This document shows positions 53,501 to 64,000 of a stretch of 64,000 nt of DNA, piece after piece. Below the pieces are notes generated by a model. That model did not search any database and had not been told where the DNA came from. It saw nothing but the letters and a program-made list of their open reading frames with translations. Position 1 is the first letter of the stretch, and every line of letters begins with the position of its first letter. The translations under genes were made by a program, and so were the position numbers. Source of the stretch: Mesaphorura yosii (lineage: Eukaryota; Arthropoda; Collembola; Poduromorpha; Tullbergiidae); NCBI GenBank assembly GCA_009869945.1, contig WIXG01000244.1, forward strand, positions 56,220 to 120,219, written 5' to 3'.

Positions 53501-56256
53501 ATGACGACCGGGGACTCCGACTCCGCTTCTTCTCCTGGAAGTGCAGCTGATATACAAAAATCTCGAAATGGGCGAAGTTCGCATCGTAAGAATAAAGACA
53601 GCAGTACAAAAATCATCCAAGTGGTCAACATCGCACCCCAGGCCAAGAAAGAAGAAATTCAAACGCTGTTCGGATACTTGGGAAAGATTGACGATATTCG
53701 ACTGTACCCAACCCTGTAAGTCAAATCTTGATTACTCCACAATGCATGGAACTATTCGGTTGATTAATATGATGCGTTTCTGATTCCAGGGACATTGGAA
53801 TGACAGTTCCGTCGAAAATCTGTTTCATAAAATTTTATGAATCAAACAGTGTTGGAATTTCTCAACACTTGACCAACACTGTGTTTATCGACAGGGCCCT
53901 GATTGTTGTCCCTTACATGGAAAGTAAGTCCGTGATTTAATTTTTTAAATTATGCGCCTAGCTTATGAGGTGTTACTAACTGTTGTATAAACTGCGTTTG
54001 TGTTCTTTTGTTATTTGGTAGATGAGATTCCTGATGAACAAAAAGGAATGGAACTTTTAAACAGTGGTTCATTGCTTCCTGGAATCGCAGATCCGAAGCT
54101 TCCACAGCATGTCACAAGCCAGGTAGATTAGACATTACAGTAAGCCAAGGGTCAGAGCTTTAATTTGACTGATTAAATTTTGTTTCAGCTTGAAGGCTAT
54201 CCACCAAATCAGGTTGTTGCAACACATGATCCTAAACTGGTTGAGCTTGGTTTGCCTCCGTACCCGCATCTGTTGCCCACTCTGGATGCAAGAAAAATCG
54301 AGGAAATTCGGCGAACTGTAATGATTGGAAACTTGGACCCTGAACTGTCATCTCAAGAAGTCGTAGATCATTTCAGTTCTGCCGGAGAAGTAAAATATTT
54401 TCGCTTCTGTACGAGAGACAATGACCCGTTGCATTATGGTCTACTTGAGTTTAGTGAACAGCCTAGCATTCTCGAGGCAATGAAAATGAATGGAACGCAA
54501 TTTGGATCTAAAACTATCAAGTAAGTACTCTAATATGTTATGGCTTAGTCGAAAGCAATGATTCGCAGTGGTTCCTTTTCCTTTCTTAACTTTTGATTCC
54601 TGTAACTTAAGTTGTATCTAAACTGTACAGAGCCAAGTTAGCCCTTTTACTAGCAAGTTGATAAGTATGTTTGCTTGACCCATGCTGTAAACTACATCAG
54701 ATGCCAGGGATTATTGGCTCCAGACGAAGATTTTATCTAATTTGTTCAGCCAGACTTAAATATCACGGACACTCTCGTTCTTTGAGAATGGACGGTAAGT
54801 TCTTCAGGGAGATTATGGCTGCAGGGACAAAGTAAACTGGATTCGCTAGTAGTTAAATATTTTATTCTCTTAATTGCAATGGAGTTGAATAGTTAGTGTA
54901 CTATTTTGTTGGAAAAGAGATTGAATAGTGGCATCTCTTTCTTTTTTGGTTTTTTCTGTATATCAGCATTTTGGCGAGACGCGCACACTAGCCACGGCAG
55001 CTGGATCTTCTACACGTTGAAAGACTGGTTCTGTAGTTTTGTCTGGTAATGAGCGGTAGGACGCCAAATTAACGATGGATGCTAGTTTGATAAATGCTAA
55101 AATGTCGAAGGTCATGTTTTCTGGACCAAACCAACGCCAAGCGTGTGTACTAAGTAATTAATTACTTTTTAATGCCTTCTCGTATGTTACAGACAGTTGG
55201 TACCTTAAACGTGCATTTTCTTTTTGTTTCTTCTCTGTGTGTAAAGGCACAAACTGAATAGCCGCATAGTTGGATCTGATCTGCGCCACTAGCTAACTTG
55301 ACATGTTGACAGACCATAGAAGTGAGTAATGCTCCACAACGAATTGTCATTGTTCAACAAACTTCAATCAATCAATGCTCAAATTACCCACGAATGACAA
55401 AGCCTGTCATTCTGTGAGTTGTACTTTTACGCCATGTAGATGCCGTGATTCAGCAATTCTTTACCTTCAAAGTTCAAATTGATATCTTACTCCTTGGAGA
55501 AGGTCATTATCTAATCTTCTGATTTGATTAATGTAGGGTTTACCACGCGGCACAATCCATTCTAAAACCTCAAGCAAAATCCAACGAAGCTGCTCAGAAA
55601 GAAATCGAGGATGCATTGTCAAGGCAGACTTTTCTACCCGGGACAATGGAGAACAAAGGCAAGTTTGTACAATAAATTAGAGTTCATTTACTCATTCTTT
55701 AATTTCTCAAAATGTAGATTTTTCTTAACCCACATATTTATGAATTGCAGGAAGTACTTCAACTCAACACATGGGAATTCGACCTGAAAAAAGAAGTCGT
55801 TCTAGAGACAGAAGAAGGTCTCGGTCCCGTGAAAGGAGGAGGTCCCGGTCGAGGAGTAAAAGGCGTTCAAGCTCCCGCAGCAAGCGACGCTCTCGGAGCA
55901 GAGGCACTCACGGTCGCTCGAAGAAGAAGTCGAGGAGTCGCTCGAGGTATCAAACCTTGGTCGAGCAAATAAGGAAATTTTTTTTGGACTTCTTTATCTG
56001 AAATATGTTTCTTATTTTTATTTTCAGAGACCGACGAAGAAGCCGTAGTAAGAAAAGATCAAAGAGTCCTTCTTCGCGTCATCGGAAGCGATCGAAAAGT
56101 CGTTCTCGCAGCAAAGATCGAAGTAGGAAGAAGGAAAAGAAGGATAAAGAAAAGGATAAGGACAGGAAGGAGAAGGACAGAGAAAAAGAGCATCGTAAGG
56201 AGAAAGAAAATGGTATTAAGAAAGAAGAAACGAAAGTTTCTGCAAACTCATCGTAG
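53501..56256 (+). CDS. Srek1: Srek1-like splicing regulator: two RRMs plus RS domain
   Basis: Nuclear RS-domain protein of the SREK1/SRrp86 type, which modulates the activity of SR proteins in alternative splicing. Seven coding exons, all in phase: 53501-53715, 53790-53923, 54022-54122, 54189-54520, 55537-55658, 55751-55946, 56028-56256. They give 442 residues (human SREK1 is about 500). The first RRM-like fold is at about 37-115 (KIIQVVNIAPQAKKEEIQTL to ALIVVPYM). A linker PPYPHLLPTLDARKIEEI precedes RRM2 at about 192-265 (TVMIGNLDPELSSQEV). An RS region with SRSRERRRSRSRS-type repeats begins near 310 and grades into a Lys/Glu/Asp-rich tail. The RRM, linker, RRM, RS, KE order matches SREK1 rather than a classical SR protein. 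Intron 4 is about 1 kb, far longer than the rest, and holds a likely poison exon; intron 5 uses a GC donor. Confidence 0.92.
54750..54794 (+). other. Candidate poison cassette exon in Srek1-like intron 4
   Basis: A strong acceptor (tctaatttgttcag) ends at 54749 and a consensus donor (gtaagt) starts at 54795, enclosing 45 nt. Exon 4 ends in phase 2 (AA). Inclusion would read Asn-Gln-Thr and then TAA at 54757-54759. Although its length is a multiple of three, inclusion truncates the protein after RRM2 begins its last strand and leaves a premature stop upstream of several junctions, as expected for nonsense-mediated decay. Poison exons are well known in SR and SR-like genes. The call is inferred from splice sites alone. 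Confidence 0.5.
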
Positions 56257-56672
56257 GAAGTGTAACCTGTCCAACTTCGCAGTTACTAGAGAAAAAAATG
56301 TAAAAATGAAATGAATGAATGAATGTGAAAATGTAATTATGAATACGAGCGTAGTAAGTACATTGCTAGTGCTAGTTGTACTCTCAGAAGTGCTTGAGAG
56401 TTCAATTGGGAATCACAAAGTTCAGAAACTTCATGTCCAGTTAATTCTGTTTTCAATTCAGTGCAGTGAGGAAGCACCCACTTTATACCAACAAAATTGT
56501 TTGTCCAGTCTAAAATTCTTTCATTTCGATGATGGCAGTTATGTTTAAGTTATGTAACGTATGGACTAAGCAGAGGGTGTAGATTGGATGAGAAGCTACA
56601 AGTAATATTGATATGCAAAACGTTGCCAACTGTCTTGCGAAGTATAAAATTTGTAAAATTGTAACAAGGTTA

Positions 56673-56678
56673 AATAAA
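56673..56678 (+). terminator. Poly(A) signal, Srek1-like
   Basis: AATAAA about 415 nt beyond the stop codon, followed by an A-rich stretch. It lies about 130 bp from the nearest convergent Ndufa7 poly(A) signal. Confidence 0.55.
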
Positions 56679-56808
56679 TAACTTTTAAAAAATGCCATGG
56701 TTTAGTTACTTGGATACTCCTGGGTCATATCGGAATCATATTTGGGATTGGTTCTGTCGATGGAGTCGAAAGAATGGAAATTGGTCACTTGCTTTCCTTT
56801 CACATTCC

Positions 56809-56814
56809 TTTATT
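56809..56814 (-). terminator. Poly(A) signal, Ndufa7
   Basis: AATAAA on the minus strand. A second is at 56842-56847, about 147 nt beyond the stop. Either could serve. Confidence 0.5.
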
Positions 56815-56993
56815 GATATTTACATCGAGAACTCCGGTAGCTTTATTTACACACAATTCTAATTGTGGGAAGTATATGAGCTACGAACACACTACTTGTT
56901 ACTGATAACCATCGAAGTTTGATTTCATCGGGTCTGGCGCTGGAAATTTGAACTTTGCTGCGAAGTTTCAACGTACTAAAATGTCCGATTTGA

Positions 56994-57459
56994 CTAGTCC
57001 CATTTCCAGGATTTTCCAGGTGTAATTCGTTTAACAGGCGCAGAAGGATCCCTGTATAATAAATCGATCCATGAAAGTAGGAAGCGAAGGCTGCGAAGGG
57101 CAGCTTCTTATTCTTGACTTACTTTAATCCTGATGCTATCTGCTTCTGACCCGTATTGTATGCAATTAGAGTTGGTGGTTCAACTTCCCGACGTCCATCA
57201 CGAAGACAATAATGGTTGGCTGACAGTTTATGAGCTTCGCCATCAGGTAAGATTGGCGGAGGCTGGGTTCTAGCAGCTAAAGCTTCAGCATATCTCAGAG
57301 TCCCGGTTGCAGGATTAAATTTCCTCTGCAAAAAATTACGGTTGTATTAAGACCCATTCAGAAGCTCGATTTATTAGTCGTTCTCACTCCAAGAAGGAAG
57401 TTGCGCATCATTTGCAGGAACGGAGAAATGTTTCTCACATCTCTCAGTTTTTCAGCCAT
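56994..57459 (-). CDS. Ndufa7: NADH dehydrogenase (ubiquinone) 1 alpha subcomplex subunit 7 (B14.5a)
   Basis: Accessory subunit of mitochondrial respiratory complex I, on the matrix side of the enzyme. Three minus-strand exons, all in phase: 57459-57388, 57325-57123, 57051-56994. They give 110 residues (human is 113). The start is [20 protein letters not shown]. The family-defining stretch [20 protein letters not shown] and the following [16 protein letters not shown] are in exon 2; RTQPPP and YCxRDGRRE are conserved from human to fly. The C-terminus has [11 protein letters not shown] and ends WKWD. As in the family, there is no cleavable presequence of obvious form. The gene is head-to-head with Lsm12 and tail-to-tail with the Srek1-like gene. 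A 5' UTR intron is likely, since donors near 57590 and acceptors near 57510-57550 are visible. Confidence 0.94.
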
Positions 57460-57965
57460 GGCGGATGCCTAAGACCACGATCAGAGGTCTTCGCTGAGTT
57501 CTTCGAAGAAATTGAACTAAATAAAAACATTACCAGTAATTGAATCTGAAAAAGTTTTATCCACACAAATAAAGTTTGCACTCACCTTACCTTATCTTCC
57601 ACAATTAAGCGATAAAGAAGCTTTCCAGATAGAGGAACTCATCTGTGAAGTAAACACCCGAGAGGAACGAAGATGTAGAGCCTCCTTTCAAAAAACCCAA
57701 ATTGAAGGTTCCCGAAACTGTCGTACTAAAATGTGCGCATGTGCTTGCACTCTTGCACTTCCTTTCGTTCGCGTTAGTCCACTGTACGGAACATGTGAGA
57801 AGTTCACCATCGTCAACCGCAAACCGTGTAAGAGTTCACGTTCAAATTTAATTTAGTTTGTGGGCTCACTGGCTTCAAACCGACCCGAAGGCAGCACTGG
57901 TGGACATTTGGATCCAAGGGAGCAGTTGCGATAATTTTACATCCCAGATCCAAACCACCATTAAA
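57460..57965. promoter_or_regulatory. Shared head-to-head promoter region, Ndufa7 (-) and Lsm12 (+)
   Basis: 506 bp separate the start codons. Candidate 5' UTR splice sites are visible on both strands: a gtgagt donor for Ndufa7 near 57590, and a gtaaga donor near 57829 with a catcccag acceptor near 57948 for Lsm12. That leaves roughly 57.6-57.8 kb as the shared core promoter. No TATA box was recognised. Confidence 0.5.
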
Positions 57966-58798
57966 ATGGCGGCGGCAGAAGAAAAGTCCGGCGGTGCATC
58001 TGGCAGTGGAGATTTGGCCAACAAAAACTACTTCGGAGTCGGAAGTCACATAAAGTGTCGGTACTCGGGAGGACAAGTCGAAGGAGAAGTTGTGGCATAC
58101 CAGAATAGCTCCAGACTGTTAGTCATAAGTAAGAAACCTTCAATTTCTCATTACTTTGCATTTGCCTCGCTCTGAGTTCAATGATTCAAAACTCTAATTT
58201 TTACCATTAAAGAGACAACAGTTATACTAACCGTGTTAGTTGAAAGCTAATTTGTGTGTAATCCTTATTTATGCAGAAGCCCCAGCTTCAAATGGGAAGT
58301 CGACCTGCAGTAATATTTACGTAATTAATGCAGACTGTGTCGACAAAATAAGCGTAGACGACAAGTCGCCAGTAGAAGCTTTAAAACCCATTGATTTTCC
58401 TAAGGTAAGTAATTCACATGCTTTAAAGCAGGCTTTTGAACCTCTACTAATCCTGGCAATTTTTCGGTCAGCTGTTCAAACGCCGAGATAAGGCTATTGC
58501 GCTCAAGAGAGCTCGGATTCGTGCCCTGTCGGCTGATGTAGCCCCGGAAGGCCGCAAGCTGTTTTTGGCAATAACGAAGACGTAAGTATTTCACAACTTT
58601 GCTGATATGCCATTCGTACCTCACGGTAATTTTTTTTATAGCATCCAAGAAGTGGACTGGGATGGAGATAAAATCGTTGTTTTAAATGAAGTATTCATTT
58701 CTCCGCCATACAAAGTGGAAAACGTGGCTGGAGAAAATGAAGCCTCACTAAGACTTGTCAAGAAGATTGTAGATAAACATTTAAATGACCAAACATAG
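57966..58798 (+). CDS. Lsm12: LSM12 homologue (LSM and anticodon-binding domains)
   Basis: RNA-associated adaptor. In flies Lsm12 links Ataxin-2 to Twenty-four for translation of the clock protein Period, and in mammals LSM12 is reported as an NAADP-binding protein. Four exons, all in phase: 57966-58128, 58277-58404, 58472-58581, 58642-58798. They give 185 residues (human is 195). A Gly/Ser-rich leader is followed by the LSM domain at about 22-90 (FGVGSHIKCRYSGGQVEGEV, then NIYVINADCVDKI). The AD domain spans about 105-185, with RIRALSADVAPEGRKLFLAI, then the highly conserved VISPPY-type segment (EVFISPPYKVENV) and VKKIVDKH near the end. Start chosen: ATG at 57966 after TTAAA; the open frame runs further upstream but without supporting similarity. 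AATAAA signals follow at 58995-59000 and 59197-59202. Confidence 0.93.
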
Positions 58799-61700
58799 GA
58801 TTTAGGCTTAGATAGAATTGGATTTTTTGCGGGCTCCTTTCCTACGATTTCGAGGCTCTACTTCCAGGTCTGAACCATACTTATTAATTTGGAAATTATT
58901 TTGCAATTTTTTAGTCTACTTGCTTAGAATTTCTTAGAATAGATTGAAAAGATAGTAGTAGAATCGATTGACAGAAAAGGAAAATTCTGCGAAGAATAAA
59001 TTTTTTACTGCTTTATCAGTTCGGAGAGTTGAAGATGAACCTGAATGAAATAGAGCCAGCGATCGCCGCAGGCTAAAAATTGAATTTAAAATAAGTAAAA
59101 TTTGTATATTGTAAAATAGAGATAGGTTACCAGTGAAATTTATACCTGGATTTATGAATTAAGGAAGTGTGAGGTGGTATCTGCTGAGGATTATTGAATA
59201 AACCACCAGAGTTATCGTCTTGTGAAAAGTCACATTCCCCACACTGCTCGTGAGGGAATTCGTACGATGGAAGCGGATCATGTCTTTTAACAAACTCAAA
59301 AGATGGAATGTCAGGTGAAATGCGACCACACGAACTTTAAACTCATCGAAAGGACAAGAAACGCTTACGCCAAGTGATGGACCCTGGATTCAGTTGGTAT
59401 TCATAGTTCAAGTCATGAATCCAACAAGCTGAGATCGTGGGCCGCCACTTTGCTGCATTGTACTCGTCAATGCATTAGAATCATTAGAATGAATGAGGCC
59501 GGGATGCACTTCACGCATCGGGCATTGAAGAAGACAGCGAAATTTCGAAATGCTCTAGAAATTTAATGTAAATTGCTTCTTGACACGAGACGTTTCGTTA
59601 CAAGCATCTAATGATGGGAGCACGTCTTTAGACTGAAGTGTATTAAGATGGGTGCCCAGTTCCGCATAAGCGGCAGCTCTGCTCGAAATGCAAACCCTTT
59701 ACTGTAGTTCTGTTTTCTTTCAATTGTAAATTTGCACTCGCATTGAACTGAATTGGAGGTTAGCAAAGATGGTTAATAAGCTGAACATCGTCTTATTCGT
59801 CTTGTGCAAGCAAGTAGAAAACAGGTCGCGGATTCAATTGCAAACTCCAACTGCGCACCGCTGTGCTATCATGGGCTAATTTGTTTTGAAAGAGCGAATC
59901 GAATATGCACGGTTTAAACAGATTAGCCTGGCTACGTCATGATTGGCTGTTAACGACAGGAAATAACTGAGCATGATTTTGTTTTCGTTTTCAGAGAGCA
60001 GTGGCGTAAATCTCGAATGTAATGCAACTTGTGGCGAGGTGAGGAAAACATTTCGGCACGCCACGTTTGTATAATCAGCGTATGACTGCAGCGTGATTAG
60101 TTGAATTGAGAAACAACACACCGCAATGAAGAAGCGGAAGCGTTCTCCGCGCAAATCCTCTCACGTTGGTCTGGCTAACTCAATTAATTACTGTCAAGTG
60201 TACCAATGCCTTCCCAGCCAACATTTATTCGCTTGCTATTGCTCTGCCACTTAAACGAGTTAAACGCCTGCAATAAAGACACGGCCGAGTAGTCTCAAAT
60301 GGCAAGCAAATGTGCAAAAATCGTTCAAGAGCACGTGCATTGCGCATTCATTACGCTGCGGTATCAAAAATTCAGTCGCTCGATTCGGTTGACTAAATAT
60401 AGTATTAAGTATTGTGGAATATGGATGCTTTGGGATCTTACTTTCAGAATGCATTCCGCTTACGCGTGCCAAAATAATGGTCTCGATAGTCTCGAATCAA
60501 AATCGAAATATATTTGGCATCATAAACCCACCAAAAAAGACTGTTCATTCGCCTTCCCGTTCGTTCCCAGAGTAAGAGTGAACTTGAGATGTGTGCAAAG
60601 AAGACAATGAAGCCAATAAAAGCGTAAGTGAGAAAATAGACTCAACAATGCAACGGCATCGCAGGTATAACGCAATGGCGTCATTGTCAATCGAGCATTT
60701 GCAGTTTGGTACCTGAATTCGACTTCAAGCTTAAAGCGACAAATCATTGACAATTTCTGATGTAACCAATGAGACCTGTGACTTGACACGTCCTACGCAC
60801 TACGCGTAGTCGTACGTAAAGGAAATTTCTAGATTGGGACGGAGTCAAGTGGTACCAGCATCCAAGTCCAACCTCCGTGCGCACATTTACGGCAATTGCG
60901 AGTAAATAAAGTTCATTATCCACAGGCGCATAAAATTGTCGTTAAAAGTCAGCGTCCCAAGTGTCATTCGTGTACGTCTCGAAAGTTAACCTTGGAAATT
61001 CTAAAAGACTTCAAATTAGGTGACTTTGTGGTACGAAGCTATCTGTGTAACGGGAGGTGGCTCGGCGGCTGCGGTGTGAGCATGTTGTCAATGCTCCTTT
61101 GGAATTGTGCAAGAAAATTCTTCAACTCAAAGCGGCTGTCGCACATTAACAATTCATGCATTTGTTGAATGGGAATTTTGCAACCACAAAAATAAAGTCT
61201 CAAGCTCTCAACACAAAAGCGAATCGTCCTAGAAGATTCTAAATGAAAAGAAAACACGCTGAGTATCCATCCACTCTGATCTATCGACTCGTTTTACAAG
61301 GGAAATTCAGAGAATCATGTCATGCAAGATTCATGCCTCTCGCGATGTACACGATTGTTGCATTCTGCGAGCATGTGCACGCATGATATTGTACTATGAA
61401 TTTGAAATTTGGGAGCACTCATTCAGAACAAGACAAAATATTCTTATTAACGCACAAAACCAAGCTAAAATGAAATGAAAAGTTACCTTCTGGGGCAATT
61501 TAGTTTTTTCAATTTAATCCGCCTTGTAGCGCATGCACAGAGCCTCGTCTTTCGTCTTGGGTTGATACCTCATCAATCCACAATTCTACGTCCATATTTG
61601 CCAATGATTTGCCTACATTAGCTCGTTGCTGCAAGAGGTTTCTCGTTCTCTCCCAAATTATCGTCACAAATGAATCCACTTGGACTGACGAACACACGCT

Positions 61701-61821
61701 CTTTTGTTTCAAACGTTCACATGTAACAAGTGCAAGCGCGTCCTAGTCAGTGCAGTTGGACGACGCGAACGAACTTTCCCCTCAGACGCCAGAATTCGTT
61801 CGAGGCATATTTTGATGGAAT
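58799..61821. other. 3-kb intergenic region; no gene recognised
   Basis: Holds the Lsm12 3' UTR (AATAAA at 58995 and 59197) and, at its right end, the 5' flank of the VWDE-like gene. The open frames are short, lack domains and are not flanked by matching splice sites. No repeat family or RNA gene was recognised. Confidence 0.6.
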
Positions 61822-63658
61822 ATGGGAAAGATTAAAGTGCTGTGCAGTTATTGCTTGATTTGGAGTGTTTGTGTCCTCACGACTCATTGCCAGTACAGGT
61901 GCATCATCCTCTTCCAACAATTCCGTCTCCTTGTCAATTCCGGAAGCATTTGTGTCATATGTGTTTGTTCGTTTGTGTCACAGAGACAGAGACAGAGAAA
62001 GGGAAAGGGAAAGGGATTACGACTATGATGACTATCGCCCTTTTGACGAACCGACGACGCCCAAGCCAAAGAAGCAAGTCAACCCCTGCCACCCGAAACA
62101 CCACCGCGTATTGAGTGATCAGCCGGAAAGAAGCTACAACTACCGACTCGGGTCCGGCTCGCAGCGGGAACAGGTGCTTTGTGATCGAGATTTGATTCCA
62201 GGATGGTACCGATTCCACTCATTGGCCGGGAACACGATTCCTACGTCGTGTCCCGGTGTCAATTACTGTGGGACTCGAGCTCCGGTCTGGATGAAAGGTA
62301 CCATGAAAAAATGTCATATGCGTTGCGCTTTATTCTGACCAATCTGCATCGCTAATTCAGGAACCATTCCAACGGTGGAGGAAGGAATCACGGAGGCCTC
62401 CGGCTGCATTTCGGTTCAGGGAAAGTGCTGCACAACGCAGCTGCCTATGCTCGTCCGCAATTGCAGTGAGTACATCGTATACCATCTTCGACCGACGCCA
62501 GCGTGCCCCGCAGCGTACTGCGCAGGATACGAAGTGCCTTGTCCGGTGGGTCTGTCCAGCGACACAGGCTACACACCGTGTCATTGTAAGACACGTTCCT
62601 TCTCTGATTCAGACGGTCCTCAGTTGTTTACAGGAATAACATAGTTGACGTTGATGCTTTTGACCCAATTTCAGTTCCGGTTGATTTACTCGAGACAAAG
62701 GTTTCGCTCGGAATGTCTAAAGACAACACACAGATTCAATTCTTCTGTGATGTTACTCTCGGCGGACACGTCGTGCCCGAGTCGGTGGCACTCGAAGTGG
62801 AGTGGCTGGCCGACGACGAGACGATACAAAGTGAAACCTTTGGCTTACTCCAACAACACAAGGGCGTTCTGAAAGAAGATAAATGGAGCATAGGACAAAC
62901 GGTAATTTATTCTCCGCGCCCATTTGTTCCTTTTAAATGTGTCTTTATGACTCCATTTATTCCGCCGCTCCCAAATGCTTCAGATTCCTACAGCTAAAAT
63001 ATTCATAAAATGTTTAATTTTACAGTTGCAATGCAGAGCACGTGCGCGGCATACCAGCATAAATACATTTACAGCCGTCGTCACGAGTCCACCTTTCAAT
63101 ACCGGAGTTTCCATCTCAAGCCCACAAACCCAGCATGCGACTGAAGGTACCTTTAACTATTTAGACAGTCCCGTTCTTCTTCCACTGGCGTAATGGGCTC
63201 GAGAATGCGAAAAATTTTGATATGAACCAAAATTATGCCACACGCAAAATGTGTACAGAATATGCCATTAAATGGAATAATAATTGCAGGGGGCGAACCA
63301 GCCAACATTGAGATTCAGACAAACATTCCGATAATTTGTCCGAAAAAAAAGAAGGAGCCCAAGAAGGAGAAGAAGAAGAAGGAAGAAGAGGAGGAAGAGG
63401 AGGAAGAAGAAGAGTGCTGCGTTGTGTTCGAAGTGGCCACGAAAGGCTCCAACTCCCCACGATGTGCTGACGGAACGCTGTTTGACATGGTATGGAACGT
63501 ACTTTGCTAAGGATGCTGTCGCTGATGGAACGTCAAGAATCCACCTTCAGACTCTCCTTGTCATATCATCTTTAGATTTGCACTTTTTGAGCCCAATGGT
63601 CCAAAAATTTGCGCGTATTCAGAGCAGCAGACGCATATTTCTTTGACAGTTCTCGGCG
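61822..63658 (+). CDS. Secreted D8C-domain protein, VWDE-like; 5' part, continues beyond the window
   Basis: Predicted extracellular protein related to von Willebrand factor D and EGF domain (VWDE) proteins. Exons: 61822-61898, 61984-62297, 62361-62585, 62675-62901, 63026-63146, 63290-63489 and, less surely, 63538-63658. The first six are joined in phase. MGKIKVLCSYCLIWSVCVLT is a signal peptide, cleaved near THCQ. An Arg/Asp/Glu-rich stretch and a Pro/Thr/Lys spacer lead to a D8C-type Cys domain: CDRDLIPGWYRFHSL, SCPGVNYCGTRAPVWM, KCCTTQLPMLVRNC and PTPACPAAYCAGY, the order seen in VWDE, uromodulin and OIT3. Next come a segment of about 115 residues without an obvious domain, an extreme Lys/Glu tract at about 63343-63414, and CCVVFEVATKGSNSP. 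The VWD domain expected next was not reached. The exact orthologue is uncertain. Confidence 0.75.
63343..63415 (+). repeat. Coding purine microsatellite (Lys-rich then Glu-rich)
   Basis: An almost pure purine tract of aag/gag/gaa codons inside exon 6 of the VWDE-like gene. It encodes about 14 residues rich in Lys and then ten Glu in a row, ending at a CysCys pair. It stays in frame. Length variation between alleles is likely. Confidence 0.85.
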
Positions 63659-63669
63659 GTAAAAATTAG

Positions 63670-64000
63670 CTTTCGGTTCGGCAGACCTCAAGACAGGAGC
63701 TCAAACAAGCCGAATTTTGTACTTCATTTGAATAGTGCTCTGATTTGACTAATCTCAACGGAGATTTGTTGCCCAGACCTTATTAGCACCCAGTTTGGGA
63801 CTATAATTTGCAACCATATTGCAATTTCAACCTGCTTATCGTACGTTAATTGTAATTAAATGGATGTCGCCTATTGCTAACAGTGCAATTTACTTGAGAC
63901 TAGAGCCAAGTCTGAAGTTGCAGGCAAGGCAAGACAAGGACAGAGATGAGAGATTTGAATTCAGCTGTTTCAGTCAGTTTCCCAGTTGATTATTTGATTG
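63670..64000. other. Window end: probable intron of the VWDE-like gene
   Basis: No coding match. The preceding exon has a gtaaaa donor at 63659 and, without splicing, an in-frame TAG at 63667-63669. The D8C protein has not yet shown its VWD or EGF domains, so this is most likely intron. Confidence 0.45.

Noticed and set aside
56308..56325. Tandem atga units after the Srek1-like stop
   Set aside because: Only about four units; ordinary short simple sequence in a 3' UTR.
63583..63646. Exon start at the better-looking acceptor ending at 63582
   Set aside because: In phase with the 63490 donor it hits a stop after four codons, while another frame there is clearly coding; the acceptor at 63537 keeps that frame.

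Overview
This is a eukaryotic nuclear window from an arthropod. A pancrustacean is most likely, because the dopamine receptor and the housekeeping proteins look closest to insect and crustacean orthologues; no finer taxonomic call is safe from this sequence. Every gene is split by introns with GT-AG (twice apparently GC-AG) borders, mostly 45-110 nt long. No bacterial, phage, CRISPR, tRNA or rRNA feature was found.

The window has two very different halves. Positions 1 to about 44.9 kb are AT-rich and almost gene-free. They hold one large, sparse minus-strand gene, a D1-like dopamine receptor (Dop1R1 type). Its five recognised coding exons run from 15132 down to 4403, with an 8.35-kb intron after the N-terminal ectodomain exon. 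Its first coding exon and promoter were not found and must lie to the right of 15132, so part or all of 15.1-44.9 kb is probably its 5' intron and regulatory landscape. The same region contains two foldback (MITE-like) elements of about 460-470 bp, at 17.56-18.02 kb and 36.25-36.72 kb, and a small local duplication at 14.3-14.6 kb.

From about 44.9 kb rightwards the genes are tightly packed: Mogs (+, ER glucosidase I), Arp1 (-, dynactin centractin), Mettl1 (-, tRNA m7G46 methyltransferase), a Srek1-like RS-domain splicing regulator (+), Ndufa7 (-, complex I subunit), Lsm12 (+), and after a 3-kb gap the 5' part of a secreted VWDE/D8C-type protein (+) that seems to run off the right edge. Pairs are head-to-head (Mettl1/Srek1, Ndufa7/Lsm12) or tail-to-tail (Mogs/Arp1, Srek1/Ndufa7), with only a few hundred bases between them. 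They are unrelated housekeeping genes, not a pathway cluster.

The gene models were built by hand from splice sites, reading phase and remembered family sequence, and every junction listed keeps phase. The most interesting readings are: a 45-nt cassette exon with an immediate in-frame stop (poison exon) in the one long intron of the Srek1-like gene; a Dop1R1 stop codon that overlaps a consensus splice donor, with a spliced alternative tail ending in a motif shared with the fly receptor; two GC-AG introns; and the two foldback elements. I saw no clear evidence of a wholly new biological system.
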